Below, in pieces: positions 1-9,887 of a DNA stretch of 64,000 nt. A program made the translations under genes and the position numbers. The DNA comes from Sophora flavescens (lineage: Eukaryota; Streptophyta; Magnoliopsida; Fabales; Fabaceae), in contig CM061063.1 of assembly GCA_030762895.1 (NCBI GenBank), positions 56,871,196 to 56,935,195 of the forward strand. Reading direction: 5' to 3'. The first letter of the stretch is position 1. Each line of letters begins with the position of its first letter. The notes beneath the pieces were generated by a model. The model did not search any database, had not been told where the DNA came from, and worked only from the letters and a program-made list of their open reading frames with translations.

Positions 1-330
1 TCCGTCATGTCGCCAAAAATGCCACCTCACCAAAATGAGGCCAGAATATGTTCATATGTCCTCCTCCTCCTCCGTCACCGGAATTCAATGTCTCTCTCTT
101 CTCCAAGTTCTATTCAATTCAATCCCTAACAATTGAATCTCTCTCTTCTCCGGGATCTAGATCAAAGCCAGCAAACATAAGGGCCACAAAACAGAGTTGC
201 TTGGTGCTCGATCAAAGTAAAAGAAGGGAGAAGAAGAAAATTAAAAGAGGAAGGAGGGAGTAAAGGAAGAAGAGTGAGAAATAGAAAGGGAGAACAATTT
301 CTCTATTTAAAACCCAGATTCCAATTTCCA
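1..330. other. Left-edge sequence without recognised gene
   Basis: Pyrimidine-rich, then purine-rich (AGAAGGGAGAAG-type) sequence. The short open frames here lack domain similarity and codon structure that I recognise. It could be outer flank of the foldback element that follows. I see nothing else that can be supported. Confidence 0.4.
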
Positions 331-339
331 ACGATGGGA

Positions 340-2038
340 TGGTTTCTGGCGATGTACAACGTAAATCTAACATCGTTAGTGCAAATCTAACCGAAAGGAC
401 AAACTTGTGTGCACATTGGACCAAATCGGAATAGGTATTAAAAGAGGAATCAAATCAAAACCTAAAATAAAGATAATGGACAAAAAATACAGTTTAGCCT
501 TTTTATATCCTATTTTCAAATAATTTTTTTTTATAAAAACTTTGTTTTTTATAATATATTTTCAAAACTTTTCTTTATAAACTAATTTTTAAAAAAAGTA
601 TGTCTTCAACATAAATTTTATATCCTATTTCTAAAACTACTACTATTATGAATTGTATTTATGGAACTATTTTTATATACTATTTCAAAATGTTTTTCTA
701 TAAAATAATTTTTTGAAAAGTACTTTTTGAACTCTTTATGTATTCTATTTTAAAATATTTTTTTAAATTAATTTGTTTCTGTAAAGTATTTTTTTATCCC
801 TTCCTATATACTATTTTTAAAATAGTTTTGTACAAACTAGCTTTTATAGAAGTAATTTTAAAAACTTGTTTTTCCTTGACCCCATGTTTAATTTTTTTTA
901 GTAAACTTGTTTTTTGAAAATTTTTTTTAACCCTTTCTTATACATTGCTTTCAAAACTTTTATTTATATATAAACTTGTTTTCTGAGAATTAATTTTTAA
1001 ACCTTGCTTTTATGTCTTATTTTTTTATACACTACTTCTATAATTTTTCTCCATTAAAAATTTTATTGAAAGAATCTATTGAACTTGGTTTTTATAAATT
1101 ATTTTTAAATTATTTGTATAAACAAGAATTTTGAAAATTGCTTTCTAAGCCCCATGTATATCCTATTTTGATAATTACTTTTTATCCTATTTTAAGACTC
1201 TTGTTGCATAAATTAGTTTTTTGAAAAGAAGTTTTCAAACACTTTATATATACTATTTACAATTTTTTTTTTGATAAATTAGTTTTTTGAAAAGTATGTT
1301 TTAAACCCTTCTTATACATTATTTTAAAAACTATTTTTCTATAAACTAGTTTTTTTAGAAGAAATTTGTAAACGTTTTTTATATTCTATTTTCAAAATTT
1401 CATATATTTTTAAATATTTTTATACATTTTTTTAAAACTTCCCTCTATAAATTATATACCGATATTAGAAAGCAGTAAAAATCGAAGTGTTACATAAAAT
1501 ATTTTTTAAACCCTTCCTACATACTATTTCCAAAACAGTCTATTTTCAAAACAGTTCTGTATAAACTAACTTTTTGAGCAGTAAATTTTTAAACTTATTT
1601 TCATATCCCATTTTGGAAAAAGCCTTGCTTTTACTTCCTATTTTATAATTTTTTATAAACTTATTCGTTAAAATATTTTGTTATCCCTTTCTTATATATT
1701 ATTTCCAAAACTTTTTCTCAGCAACTAGTTTTTTGAAAATTTATTTTATAATCATTTTCAAATAGTTTTCAGTTTTGTTTTTTATTTTGTTTTATTTGAT
1801 ATTTTATTGATTTTTATATATTTTGATTTGTTTTCCTTTTATTTCTCAAACCTTTTGCACAAATAATTAACATTTTCATTTTTATAAAAATATTTACTAA
1901 ATGGTGTTCATGTTCTATTATTTGAAAAACTATTGGTAAAACCCTCTTTATATACTATTTTCAAAAAAATCCTATAAATCAGGTTTTTTAAAAGAAGTTT
2001 TTAAACCATTTATATATATAAAAAAATTTTGGAAAATA

Positions 2039-2069
<31 letters not shown>

Positions 2070-2565
2070 CTATTTTCCAATTTTTTTTGGATAAATTAGT
2101 TTTTTGAAAAGTATTTTTTAAAACCTTCTTATATACTATTTTCAAAACTTTTTTTATAAACTAGTTTTTTGAGAATAATTTTTTAAAATTTGTTTTTATA
2201 TTCTATTTTCAAAACTTATTTTATAATAACCTTGTTTTTATATCCTATTTTTATTTTATAAACTTATTTGTTGTAAATTTTTTGTAAATTCTTTCTTATA
2301 TACTATTTTCAAAAAAAATTCCTACAAACTAGTTTTTTGAGATGTAAATTTTAAACCTTGGTTTTATATCTGCTAAACTATATTTTTTATCTCTTATCTT
2401 TATTTTAGGTTTCGATATAGTTCCTCTTTTAACTTTTGTTCAGATTTTAACCTCTTATGTTGTCAACGTTATACTAAGTTGATCTTTTCCGTTAGATTTG
2501 CACTAATGACATTAGGTTTCTGTTGTACGTCGTCGGAAAGCCAACCGCCATAGGTCACAATGTCG
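340..2565. mobile_element. Foldback-like element: AT-rich tandem array between inverted arms
   Basis: The stretch 345-500 and the stretch about 2365-2560 are imperfect reverse complements. Shared blocks, read on the right arm, include TTAGATTTGCACTAA, TATCTTTATTTTAGGTTT and CTAAACT.TATTTTTT. Between them lies about 1.9 kb of AT-rich degenerate tandem repeat. Long inverted arms around a non-coding core suggest a foldback or Mutator-like non-autonomous DNA element. I could not fix the outer ends or a target duplication, and no transposase is encoded. An old chance inversion of one repeat copy is the alternative. Confidence 0.55.
500..2365. repeat. Degenerate AT-rich minisatellite, unit about 65-75 bp
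   Basis: A recurring block (roughly TATACTATTTTCAAAAC, then a T-rich run, then ATAAACTAGTTTTTTGAAAA, then TTTTTAAACCCTTCTTA) is repeated some 25 times with heavy drift and variable T-tract length. There is a pure (TA)n run near 2040-2070. No reading frame persists. The composition is far more AT-rich than the flanks. Confidence 0.75.
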
Positions 2566-4360
2566 TCCACCATATCAACGCTAAAATTAAATCCAAGATT
2601 TTTTGTCGTGAACAAGCTATGTCTCAGGCTTTTAGCAAGACAAATGGAATTGAAATCGGATTTTCCTAGCTCAAATTATGAATCGAATTGTAGGGTTTGC
2701 TAGACAAAACAACATTCATGTATATGATCCGCTAAAACCACACAAACTATCATTCAAACTCACATGAGACACATCATACTTTGCATTTTGACACAATTCA
2801 ATATAGATTATACAACTCAAACAATGATCACACTTGGGCTTAATGGATCAATCAACTCAATTATCTCAGTAAATCAATTATACCCAATATAATGTAGGTT
2901 TGGGCTACAAATTTAAGTTAGATTTAATCGGGGGCTTTTTGGCCCAATTCGGTAAGCTCGCATATAACCGAATTTGGGCTGGGCTAGCCCGGGCGGGGTT
3001 CGACGTCCAGATTTTCTTTATTTTTTATTGTATTGCCTAAAATCTAACCCTTGGCTTTTTTGTCTCATTACCTAAAAATAAGTAGTGACCTATTAGCTTC
3101 TCTCCCTTCCTTTCCTTCCTAGTTGCCAATCCCGTTTCATTTTGCACATTACAATTTTTCAATTTTGATTTTCAGACAACGTTAGTTTATGTTTTCATAT
3201 TTAAAAAAGATTTCCATGCAACATTAATTTCAATTCCATTTTTACCTTTCTAGCCCATGTTTTCTCATTCTTTATAATTCTTTGAAGGTAAGTTCTTTTA
3301 TATTTTTTTTTATTTAAGTTTTCAAATTTAGTTTAAGTTGTTATTTTCTAGAAAAAAAGTTTTTGCTATTTTAAAAAAAATATGGCATGCCGTCCGCATA
3401 GTATTGGATTTTGGCACCATTTTAATAGATCGAATTGATTCCGAGCTTTATTGGTATGTCTGGTATAGCCCGTGGCCCAAATTAGGTCGGCCCAGAGCAG
3501 GTCGGATAACCCATTTTACCCTTGCAGCTGCTAAGTGCAACTCTAAATTTGAAATAGTACTGTCAAAAGTTCTGCATTCAATAGATTCCAATAAATAAAT
3601 AAATAATAGACTTAGAATAGGGACCAAAATACATAAACATAGGAATTTTAAGGAAATGTTTCTTTTACATCCTGAGATTCTACTTCTTCCATATACCTAT
3701 TAATCATGTGTAAAAGTTCAATTAGAATTTACTAACCTTTCTTGTGGAGGTTCAAAAGAAGATTGTGTGGATTACGACTTTGCTTCAGGTGTAATAAAGG
3801 TTACCCTGGATGTGAAAGTGTAATCCCATACCTAAACAACTTCAAGTTATTTAGTCAACCACATTAATAGTGTAGGAATGACATTGGAGTAAATTTGTTT
3901 GAACATTGCTTAAGATGGTTTAAAACAAGATGAGTAACAATTAAAAAAAGCTAAAATTTAAATAGTTAAACATGTAAGAAAAATCATTTAAAAAAGAATT
4001 ACAACTACAGTAATAACGACACACCTCATCCTTAAGCCCCCGGTCATCTTTTACTCCTTAAGACCCCACCCCAACATTGCCATTGTCTGTGGAATCTTCT
4101 TTCTATCTTCAAAAGTGAAAGCACACAATTAGTAAAATAAAAATAAAAATAAAAATAAAAATTCAGCAACAAAATGGGAAGAAAAAAGTGACAAAGACAG
4201 ACCTTGAGGTTGAAATAAAGTGGAGAAGCGATTTGATGATGAGAACATCCTAAATCATTTTAAAAATAAAAATAAAAAAGAAAATGAATTAGGTTATGCA
4301 GAATTCCAATAAAATAGAAAATTGGAGGCTGAAATAGTGAAATCTTGGTTATTATTTAAA
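2566..4360. other. Intergenic sequence, no gene recognised
   Basis: No credible exon. GC-rich islands near 2930-3010 and 3460-3510 carry GGGCTGGGCTAGCCC-like and GGCCCAAATTAGG words that look like decayed repeat ends. A short (ATAAA)n microsatellite lies at about 4135-4162. The 86-codon open frame at 3338-3598 has no recognisable similarity and is not called. Confidence 0.5.
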
Positions 4361-4620
4361 GGAGAATGCTAACGAGTGCACTTAAGACATTAGTTAAGTA
4401 ACAAAAAAGGAAAGTTTTCATTGGGAAGTGGTGTATTCAAGATTTGGAGAAGTCTTATCTTTAGCTTTCTAATCAAAATTTTCTTTTATTGGAAGGAGGA
4501 TGTTAACCAGTGCCCTTAGGTGACGTTTGGTATTTGAAATGTTATATTCTTAGGCAAACTACATTCCTGGGAATGTGATTCTCGAGAATAAAGTTTTCTC
4601 ACATTCACACATGAGAATAG
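4361..4620. mobile_element. MITE remnants forming the left flank of Copia A
   Basis: Words such as GCTAACGAGTGCACTTAAG (4367) and GTTAACCAGTGCCCTTAGG (4502) resemble a terminal-repeat family found again right of element A. The block starting at 4502 pairs as an inverted repeat with the block ending near 17380 (GGCACTGATTAA). So Copia A appears to have landed inside a small TIR element. The block 4405-4495 is also a direct, diverged copy of about 17565-17680. Boundaries are approximate. Confidence 0.4.
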
Positions 4621-4718
4621 TGTTAGACAATGAAATTAAAATACACTTAATTGCTATATTGATGGAGAGAATATGTGCAACGTAAATAGGAGAGAATCAA
4701 GTTGATTACTTCAGTCAA
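4621..4718. repeat. Inverted partial LTR copy fused to the 5' LTR of A
   Basis: After the LTR start TGTTAGACAATGAAAT, the sequence switches to the reverse complement of LTR positions about 4777-4867, and a fresh LTR start follows at 4719. The two arms (about 4629-4718 and 4777-4867) differ at only a handful of bases. The switch point lies in AATGAAAT, a word present at both places, which suggests a template switch. Confidence 0.8.
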
Positions 4719-5050
4719 TGTTAGACAATGAAATAAATCCCTCCTTAATGCTCCTTAATGCTGCGCAAATATCATCCTTGACTAAAGCAATCAACTTGAT
4801 TCTCTCCTATTTACGTTGCATATATTCTCTCCATCAATATAGCAATTAAGTGTAATTTAATTTCATTATTATTTGCCGAAAGGATCACCCCTTGTTTAGC
4901 CTTGATCCTTGCACTAGTTTGTGTAATTTAATTTCATTATTATTTGCCAAAAGGATCACCCCTTGTTTAGCCTTGATCCTTGCACTAGTTTGTATTTATA
5001 TACTCTACTGTAAATTAATTTGAATGTATCAATCAAATTAAACTTTCATA
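4719..5050 (+). repeat. 5' LTR of Copia A
   Basis: Begins TGTTAGACAATG and ends near AAACTTTCATA, about 330 bp. It holds a tandem duplication of about 69 bp, starting TGTAATTTAATTTCATT at about 4852 and again at about 4921. The same duplication is present in the right LTR (17000-17135), so it is a family feature. Confidence 0.8.
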
Positions 5051-5052
5051 TA

Positions 5053-5064
5053 TGGTATCAGAGC
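5053..5064 (+). other. Primer-binding site of Copia A
   Basis: TGGTATCAGAGC directly follows the 5' LTR. This is the standard plant Copia site complementary to initiator Met-tRNA. The same bases, read on the other strand, end the broken GAG_pre-integrase frame, sharing the word GCTCT. Confidence 0.85.
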
Positions 5065-6480
5065 ATGAATTACAATTCATAACTTTATTATTAAAATTGG
5101 TAGATACGCCACAATTAGAGAGCATTTCTTGAAGAACTTTTGAAGAAGGATGGCCAAAACATGCATGCCAGAGGTCGTTGGTGGATGTGGTGGTGTATAG
5201 GGCAGTAGGTGGATAGGTAGTTGGCTTATAGGTATACAGATCACCATTAGTTGGTCCGCGCCTCAAAATCGCCCCCGTTACCTGATCCTTCACACAAAAA
5301 AAGAAGAATGAAACTCAACATAAGCATTGTTAGATTTGCAGAATTTGGAAACAGAAATGAGATTATGTTTTGCATGAGGAACACAGAATGTTTTTGAGTT
5401 GGAAAGTACTGTTTGGTGTGGGAAGTGTAGTGGAGCCAACATGAGAGATTTTCAAACCTGTACCATCACCAATTTGTACTTCCTCGGGACCATGATATTC
5501 TGAGTGAATATGCATGTTATTCAGACTGTTTGCAACATGGTGGCTCGCCCCAGTGTCAAACACCCAGTTAGGGTTTGTGGGAGTGTCAGACGCATAGTGA
5601 GTCATTGGAGTGTGGCTTGGTCTTGGAATTTCTGGACAATAGCGAGCAATATGTCCTATGGTAGAACAGAATTGGCAGCATGGTGGTGGCCTGTTGCCAC
5701 GGGAGTTAAAGCCTCTGGATTTGCCTCGTCCATAGCCTCGGCCATGGTTGGAGCCGTGTGGGGCATAGGAGGAGAAGCCACGGCCAGATGATGGTGTTGG
5801 TAAGAGCCCATCTTTTTGGTTGTTTGTGTGGGCTATGTTTGCAGTGGGAACTTGGATATCTACTTGGGAGTCACGTCTAATGTATTCATCATGGGCAAGT
5901 AGGTGACTGTGAAGTTCCTCAAAGGTGAAAGGATGTTCACGAGTCCGAATGGAGGAAACAATGTCACGGTATTCCGATCCAAGACCATTGAGAATATAGA
6001 GAATGAGATCATCATTAGAGATAGTTCTATCAATGATAGCAAGTTCATCTGCAAGACTTTTGACTGAGAAGAGATAGTCGGTGATTGTTTTATCACCCTT
6101 GGTGCAGCGTTGAATTTGGTTTTTGATAGACATGACATGAGATCGAGAGGTGTTGGCATATTGGGCTTCGATGGCAACCCGGAGTTCTCGAGCAGTGTCA
6201 TAGGAGGCAAAGGAGAGACTGTCTGCTTCAGTCATGGATGAGAGTAGAAGATTGATGATGAGTTGATCAATAGTGAACCAATTTGTGTAATCAGGATTGG
6301 GGCTTGAGACACCATTAGTGACTGTGGTGGTGTAGTGCCATCAATGTGACCAAAGATTTGGATGCCAAAAAGGAGAGTAGTAACCTGACGTTTCCAGGCA
6401 CGATAGTTGGTTCGGGACAGTTTGAAAATGATGGTGGCAGAAAGAAGAAGAGAAGATTTTGAAGTAGCAGTGGCGGCCAT
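5065..6480 (-). pseudogene. Copia A gag-protease-pre-integrase block, antisense
   Basis: Reading on the - strand from about 6480: a gag start (MAATATSKSS, NYRAWKRQVTTLLFG), a frameshift near 6240, then a UBN2-type gag with a knuckle CQFCSTIGHIARYC, protease active site DTGASHH, and after a stop a GAG_pre-integrase end with LWHACFGHPS. The block stops at a CNSC zinc-finger cysteine pair exactly where the PBS begins. It codes against the direction of the LTRs. A complete Copia would have this 5' of integrase on the + strand. Stops at 5363 and the frameshift make it non-functional. Confidence 0.85.
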
Positions 6481-7675
6481 TACAGAGAGTTTGGGATCGA
6501 AAATTGCTGTTAGGCTAGGGAGAGTTGGCTCAGCCGATATAGGGAGTGGGTGTTTAGTGGTGAGGAGATACTTAGGGTTCGATTGATGAATGTTGTTCAT
6601 TGCTCTTGTGACTGGGCGAAGAGGAGTTGGTGGCGAAGGCGATGATGATGTAGTGACGTCCAACTGTACTGATGAGTCCGTGGGGTTTTGGGTGGAAGTT
6701 TGGTCAACCGAAGGTATGGATGTTGTTGGTGTTTGTGAGGAGTTTGTTGCTAAGGGGGTGTATGTAAGGATGCATTGGAGTTTTGAGGAGTGTGTGGTGG
6801 TGTTTAGAGGTGGCATGTTTGGATGGAGTTGTTGGAGGATGACAGGGTGGCGAGAGATGGGTAGGGGCATATTTGGTTTTGAGTTTTGGAAAGAAGGGGC
6901 CAAAGGTGGTGTGGTGAAGGGGAATATTGACTCATGAAAGACAACATGTCTAGAGAGATGTATTTTTTGAGTTGGAATACGGTAGCATTGATGGGCATGA
7001 TGTTGTGAAGAGGGACCTAGATATACACATGGCATGCTTCTATTTGGCAGTTTATGTAGAGAATAAGGTCGTAGCCATGGATAACATAAACTCCCAAAGA
7101 CACGAAGATTATTGTAATTGGGTTTGGAGCCAAAGAGAAGCTCATAAGGACACTTGTTGTTATATTGAGGGGTAGGCATGCGATTGATTAGGCATACTAC
7201 CATTTGGAAGGCATAACACCATAATTTTTGTGGGACAGAGGAGTGAGAGAGAAGTGTAATGGCAGTTTCTACTATATGGCGATGTTTCCATTCAGTAATA
7301 CCAATGTGTTCAGGTGTATAAGGTGGGCTGATAAAATGGGATATCCCATGATTATTGAAATAGGGTTTGAGTTTTAAATATTCAGTTCCACTATCAGTGT
7401 AAATGGATTTGACTTTGTGGGAGAAATATTTTTCAATTTTAGAGTGAAATTGAGGAAATATGACAGCTACATCAGTTTTGCTTGTTATTGGGTAAATCCA
7501 TGTGTAGCGAGTGAGGTGGTCAACAAAAATTAGGTAGTATTTGTAACCATCTATGGACATTATAGGGGAGGGCCCCCAAACATCGGAAAAAAAAATGTTC
7601 AAAAGGAGAGGTGGTTTGTATGGAAGATATAGAAAATGGAAGCTTGTGACTTTTATTGATAGAGCATTGAATTCA
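6481..7675 (-). pseudogene. Copia A integrase and first part of RT linker, antisense
   Basis: The - strand frame begins at the integrase residues K-S-H-K-L-P-F (frameshifted just afterwards). It then holds the rve core, with FSDVWGPSP and YTDSGTEY, and a degraded YTPEHIGITEWKHR region. A Ser/Pro/Thr-rich linker and the TRAMNNI..TKHPLP..EPT stretch that normally precedes reverse transcriptase follow. RT itself is absent: the frame runs straight into the gag start of the neighbouring block. In a normal element this segment follows the pre-integrase block, so the two are permuted. Confidence 0.85.
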
Positions 7676-7785
7676 TGGCTCATGGCATCACCAAAGCACT
7701 CTCCAAAGCTCGTCATTGTCATCTAAGGAACAAGATTGGCGTTTCTGACGGCACTCCAATCTTGCGGGGGCATGTTAGACAATGA
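7675..7785 (+). pseudogene. RNase H C-terminal tail of Copia A, sense strand
   Basis: On the + strand ITKALSKARHCHLRNKIG and a following ILRGHVRQ-stop read through the polypurine tract into the first bases of the 3' LTR. This is how many plant Copia pol genes end. It proves that the element's original sense is + and that only the interior was inverted. About 36 codons remain, with the rest of RT/RNase H deleted. Confidence 0.75.
7760..7772 (+). other. Polypurine tract of Copia A
   Basis: TCTTGCGGGGGCA lies immediately before the 3' LTR start at 7773. Its G-run and position fit the plus-strand primer of a Copia element. Confidence 0.7.
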
Positions 7786-7872
7786 AATAAATCCCTCCTT
7801 AATGCTACACAAATATCATCCTTGATTAAAGCAATCAACTTGATTCTCTCCTATTTACGTTGCACATATTCT
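7773..7872 (+). repeat. 3' LTR of Copia A, first part
   Basis: Matches 4719-4830 with a few differences, including loss of a short tandem CTCCTTAATG unit, and is cut after ATATTCT by element B. The remainder is at 16975-17196. Confidence 0.85.
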
Positions 7873-9816
7873 TGTTAAGTCTCTAAAATGTTTGATATGC
7901 ATTTTCCTAAGTTTTGATGAAAAATAAACATTGGTTAATGATTTAATTAACCTTCATATTGGTTGCTAACCTATCTATTGAGTGTGCAGATTAAAAAAAA
8001 TAGAATCAGACGTCCAACAAAGTGAAACAAGCAGACGTCCAACAAAGTGTAACAAGCAGACGTCCAACACTGTAGTGTTTGAAGCGCACGTCCAAAACAC
8101 AAGAGAAAGAAACCCGCGTCCAATAAAAATATCAGAAGGCCGCGTCCACTAAAAGTATCAGAAGGCAGCGTCTACTCAAAGTATCAGAAAAACCCGTCCA
8201 GTGAGGTATCAAAATTATCCGTCCAATGACGTGGCACTTGGAGCGCGTCCATCAAAGTATCAGAATAGCGCGTCCATCAAAATATCAGAAAAGACCGTCC
8301 AGTGAGGTATCAGAAAGGTCCGTCCAATGACGTGGCAGATGGAGCTCTTCCATTAAGGAATCAGATGGAGCTCGTCCATTAAGGAATCACTTTGAGCTCG
8401 TCCAATAAAGTATTAGCAATGTGCGTCCAATGACGTGGAAAATGGTGCTCGTCCATTAAGGTCAGAATGTTTCCATTCACCAGAGTAACTGAGACTCTCG
8501 TCCACCAGACTAACAGAGGCTCTCGTCCACTAAAGGTGACAGAAGCTCTCGTCCACTAAAGGTAACAGAAGTGCTCTTCCACTAAAGGTGACAGAAGCGC
8601 TCGTCCACTAGTCTTTGGACTTGCTGAGTCCTTAATATGGAGCTCGTCTACTAGCCCGAATGAAAACTCAAATGACTAGATAGACGTGATTATTTTCAAG
8701 ATGGAAGCACTTATGATCGCGAATTCTTTAAGGATTATCAGAATCTTGGTTCAAGAACCAGAAAGAGACTTGAAGCCTTCTCTCCTACTCAGTTTCATGA
8801 TTATCAAGAAAAGTCAGAAGCTACTCTCTCAAGCAACCTTGGATAATCAGAACCAAAGACCGGTTAAAGAATGCTTCCAACGTGCTTTATTCCTTAGTAC
8901 CTCTGGTCCTTACACAAAAAGGGAAGTGTACTCAGCAAAGTACAAAAAGCTCTCTGCTCAACTTTGATATGGCTGTAGCACGATGAATAAAGCCATGATC
9001 CTTCATGTTAGAATACAACCAACGACTCTATTGCATTAATGATTGCCCAGAACGACTCTATTGCATTAATGACTACTCAGAACGACTCTATTGCAATTAA
9101 TGAAGTTCTGCTTGAAGCCAACATCTGAGAGGACGTTTCTAACGGATCCTAAATGCTTGAAGACCATAAATACAGAAGCCATTGAAAATGAAGAAAGCGA
9201 ATACACATTACATGAAAAACACCATTACTCTGAGCATTTATTTCTTCATTCTTTTATTCTTTATAATTTCAATCAATTTGAAGTTATTACGTAGACTTTC
9301 CCGAGCCTTACATTTAAACCACTCTCTGAGTGTTAGTGAAAGATCTGCCTGTGAGAAATTGTATTTATTACAAACCAAAACTCTCAAACAAACCTAAGTG
9401 AGCCTGAAGAGGCTAGGTGTGAAAACAATACTTGTCTTGAGCCTGAAGAGGCTAGGTGTGAAAACAATACTTGTCTTGAGCCTGAAGAGGCTAGGTGTGC
9501 AAATAATACTTGAGTCTGTAACCTTATCAGTTATAGTGGATAAATCTTGGTGTTGCCAAGGACTGGACGTAGCTCTTTGATTTGAAGAGTGAACCAGGAT
9601 AAATCACCGTGTCAACCTCTCTTCCCTTAAACTCTTTAATTGCTTTAGTTTTTCTTGCATCTCTCAAGTGGTGTGTGTGCAATAGTCACCCGTCCATCCT
9701 GTATTCTTCCACTCGTCCAAAGCTAGCTTTCTGTTTGCGAAAATATTTCAGCTTTGCTTAAATTCTAATAAACACAATTCAACCCCCCATTCTCGTGTTT
9801 ATAGTTGTCTATTTCA
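7873..9816 (+). repeat. 5' LTR of element B
   Basis: TG..CA-bounded LTR. It contains a CGTCC-rich repeat array (about 8025-8650), a TATA-like CCATAAATAC at 9164-9173, and three tandem copies of a 38-bp unit beginning GAGCCTGAAGAGGCTAGGTG at about 9400-9505. The 3' LTR has only two such copies and lacks a short CCCCCC-containing segment before the LTR end. Confidence 0.9.
8025..8650 (+). repeat. CGTCC-motif array in the LTR of B
   Basis: About 25 degenerate units of 20-35 bp, typified by GCTCGTCCACTAAAGGTRAC, GCGCGTCCATCAAARTATC and CCGTCCAATGACGTGGCA. The array is GC-richer than its flanks and carries recurring CpG-containing words (CGTCC, GACGTGG, GCGCG). It lies in U3 upstream of the TATA-like box, so it may be an enhancer or a protein-binding array. 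An equivalent array is in the 3' LTR at about 15226-15850. Confidence 0.8.
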
Positions 9817-9818
9817 GT

Positions 9819-9830
9819 TGGTATCAGAGC
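9819..9830 (+). other. Primer-binding site of B
   Basis: TGGTATCAGAGC, two bases after the LTR end, is complementary to initiator Met-tRNA as in most plant Copia elements. Confidence 0.9.
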
Positions 9831-9887
9831 TCAGCCTCTGGGTTGAGCATGTAACAATGTAGAGGTAAAAGGTCCTGAAGAATAGAC

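Noticed and set aside
3338..3598. 86-codon open frame in the left intergenic region
   Set aside because: No recognised domain; it runs through GC-rich repeat words and lacks splice or promoter context.
5504..7175. Plus-strand open frames over Copia A
   Set aside because: Shadows of the antisense gag and integrase, which carry clear motifs on the other strand.
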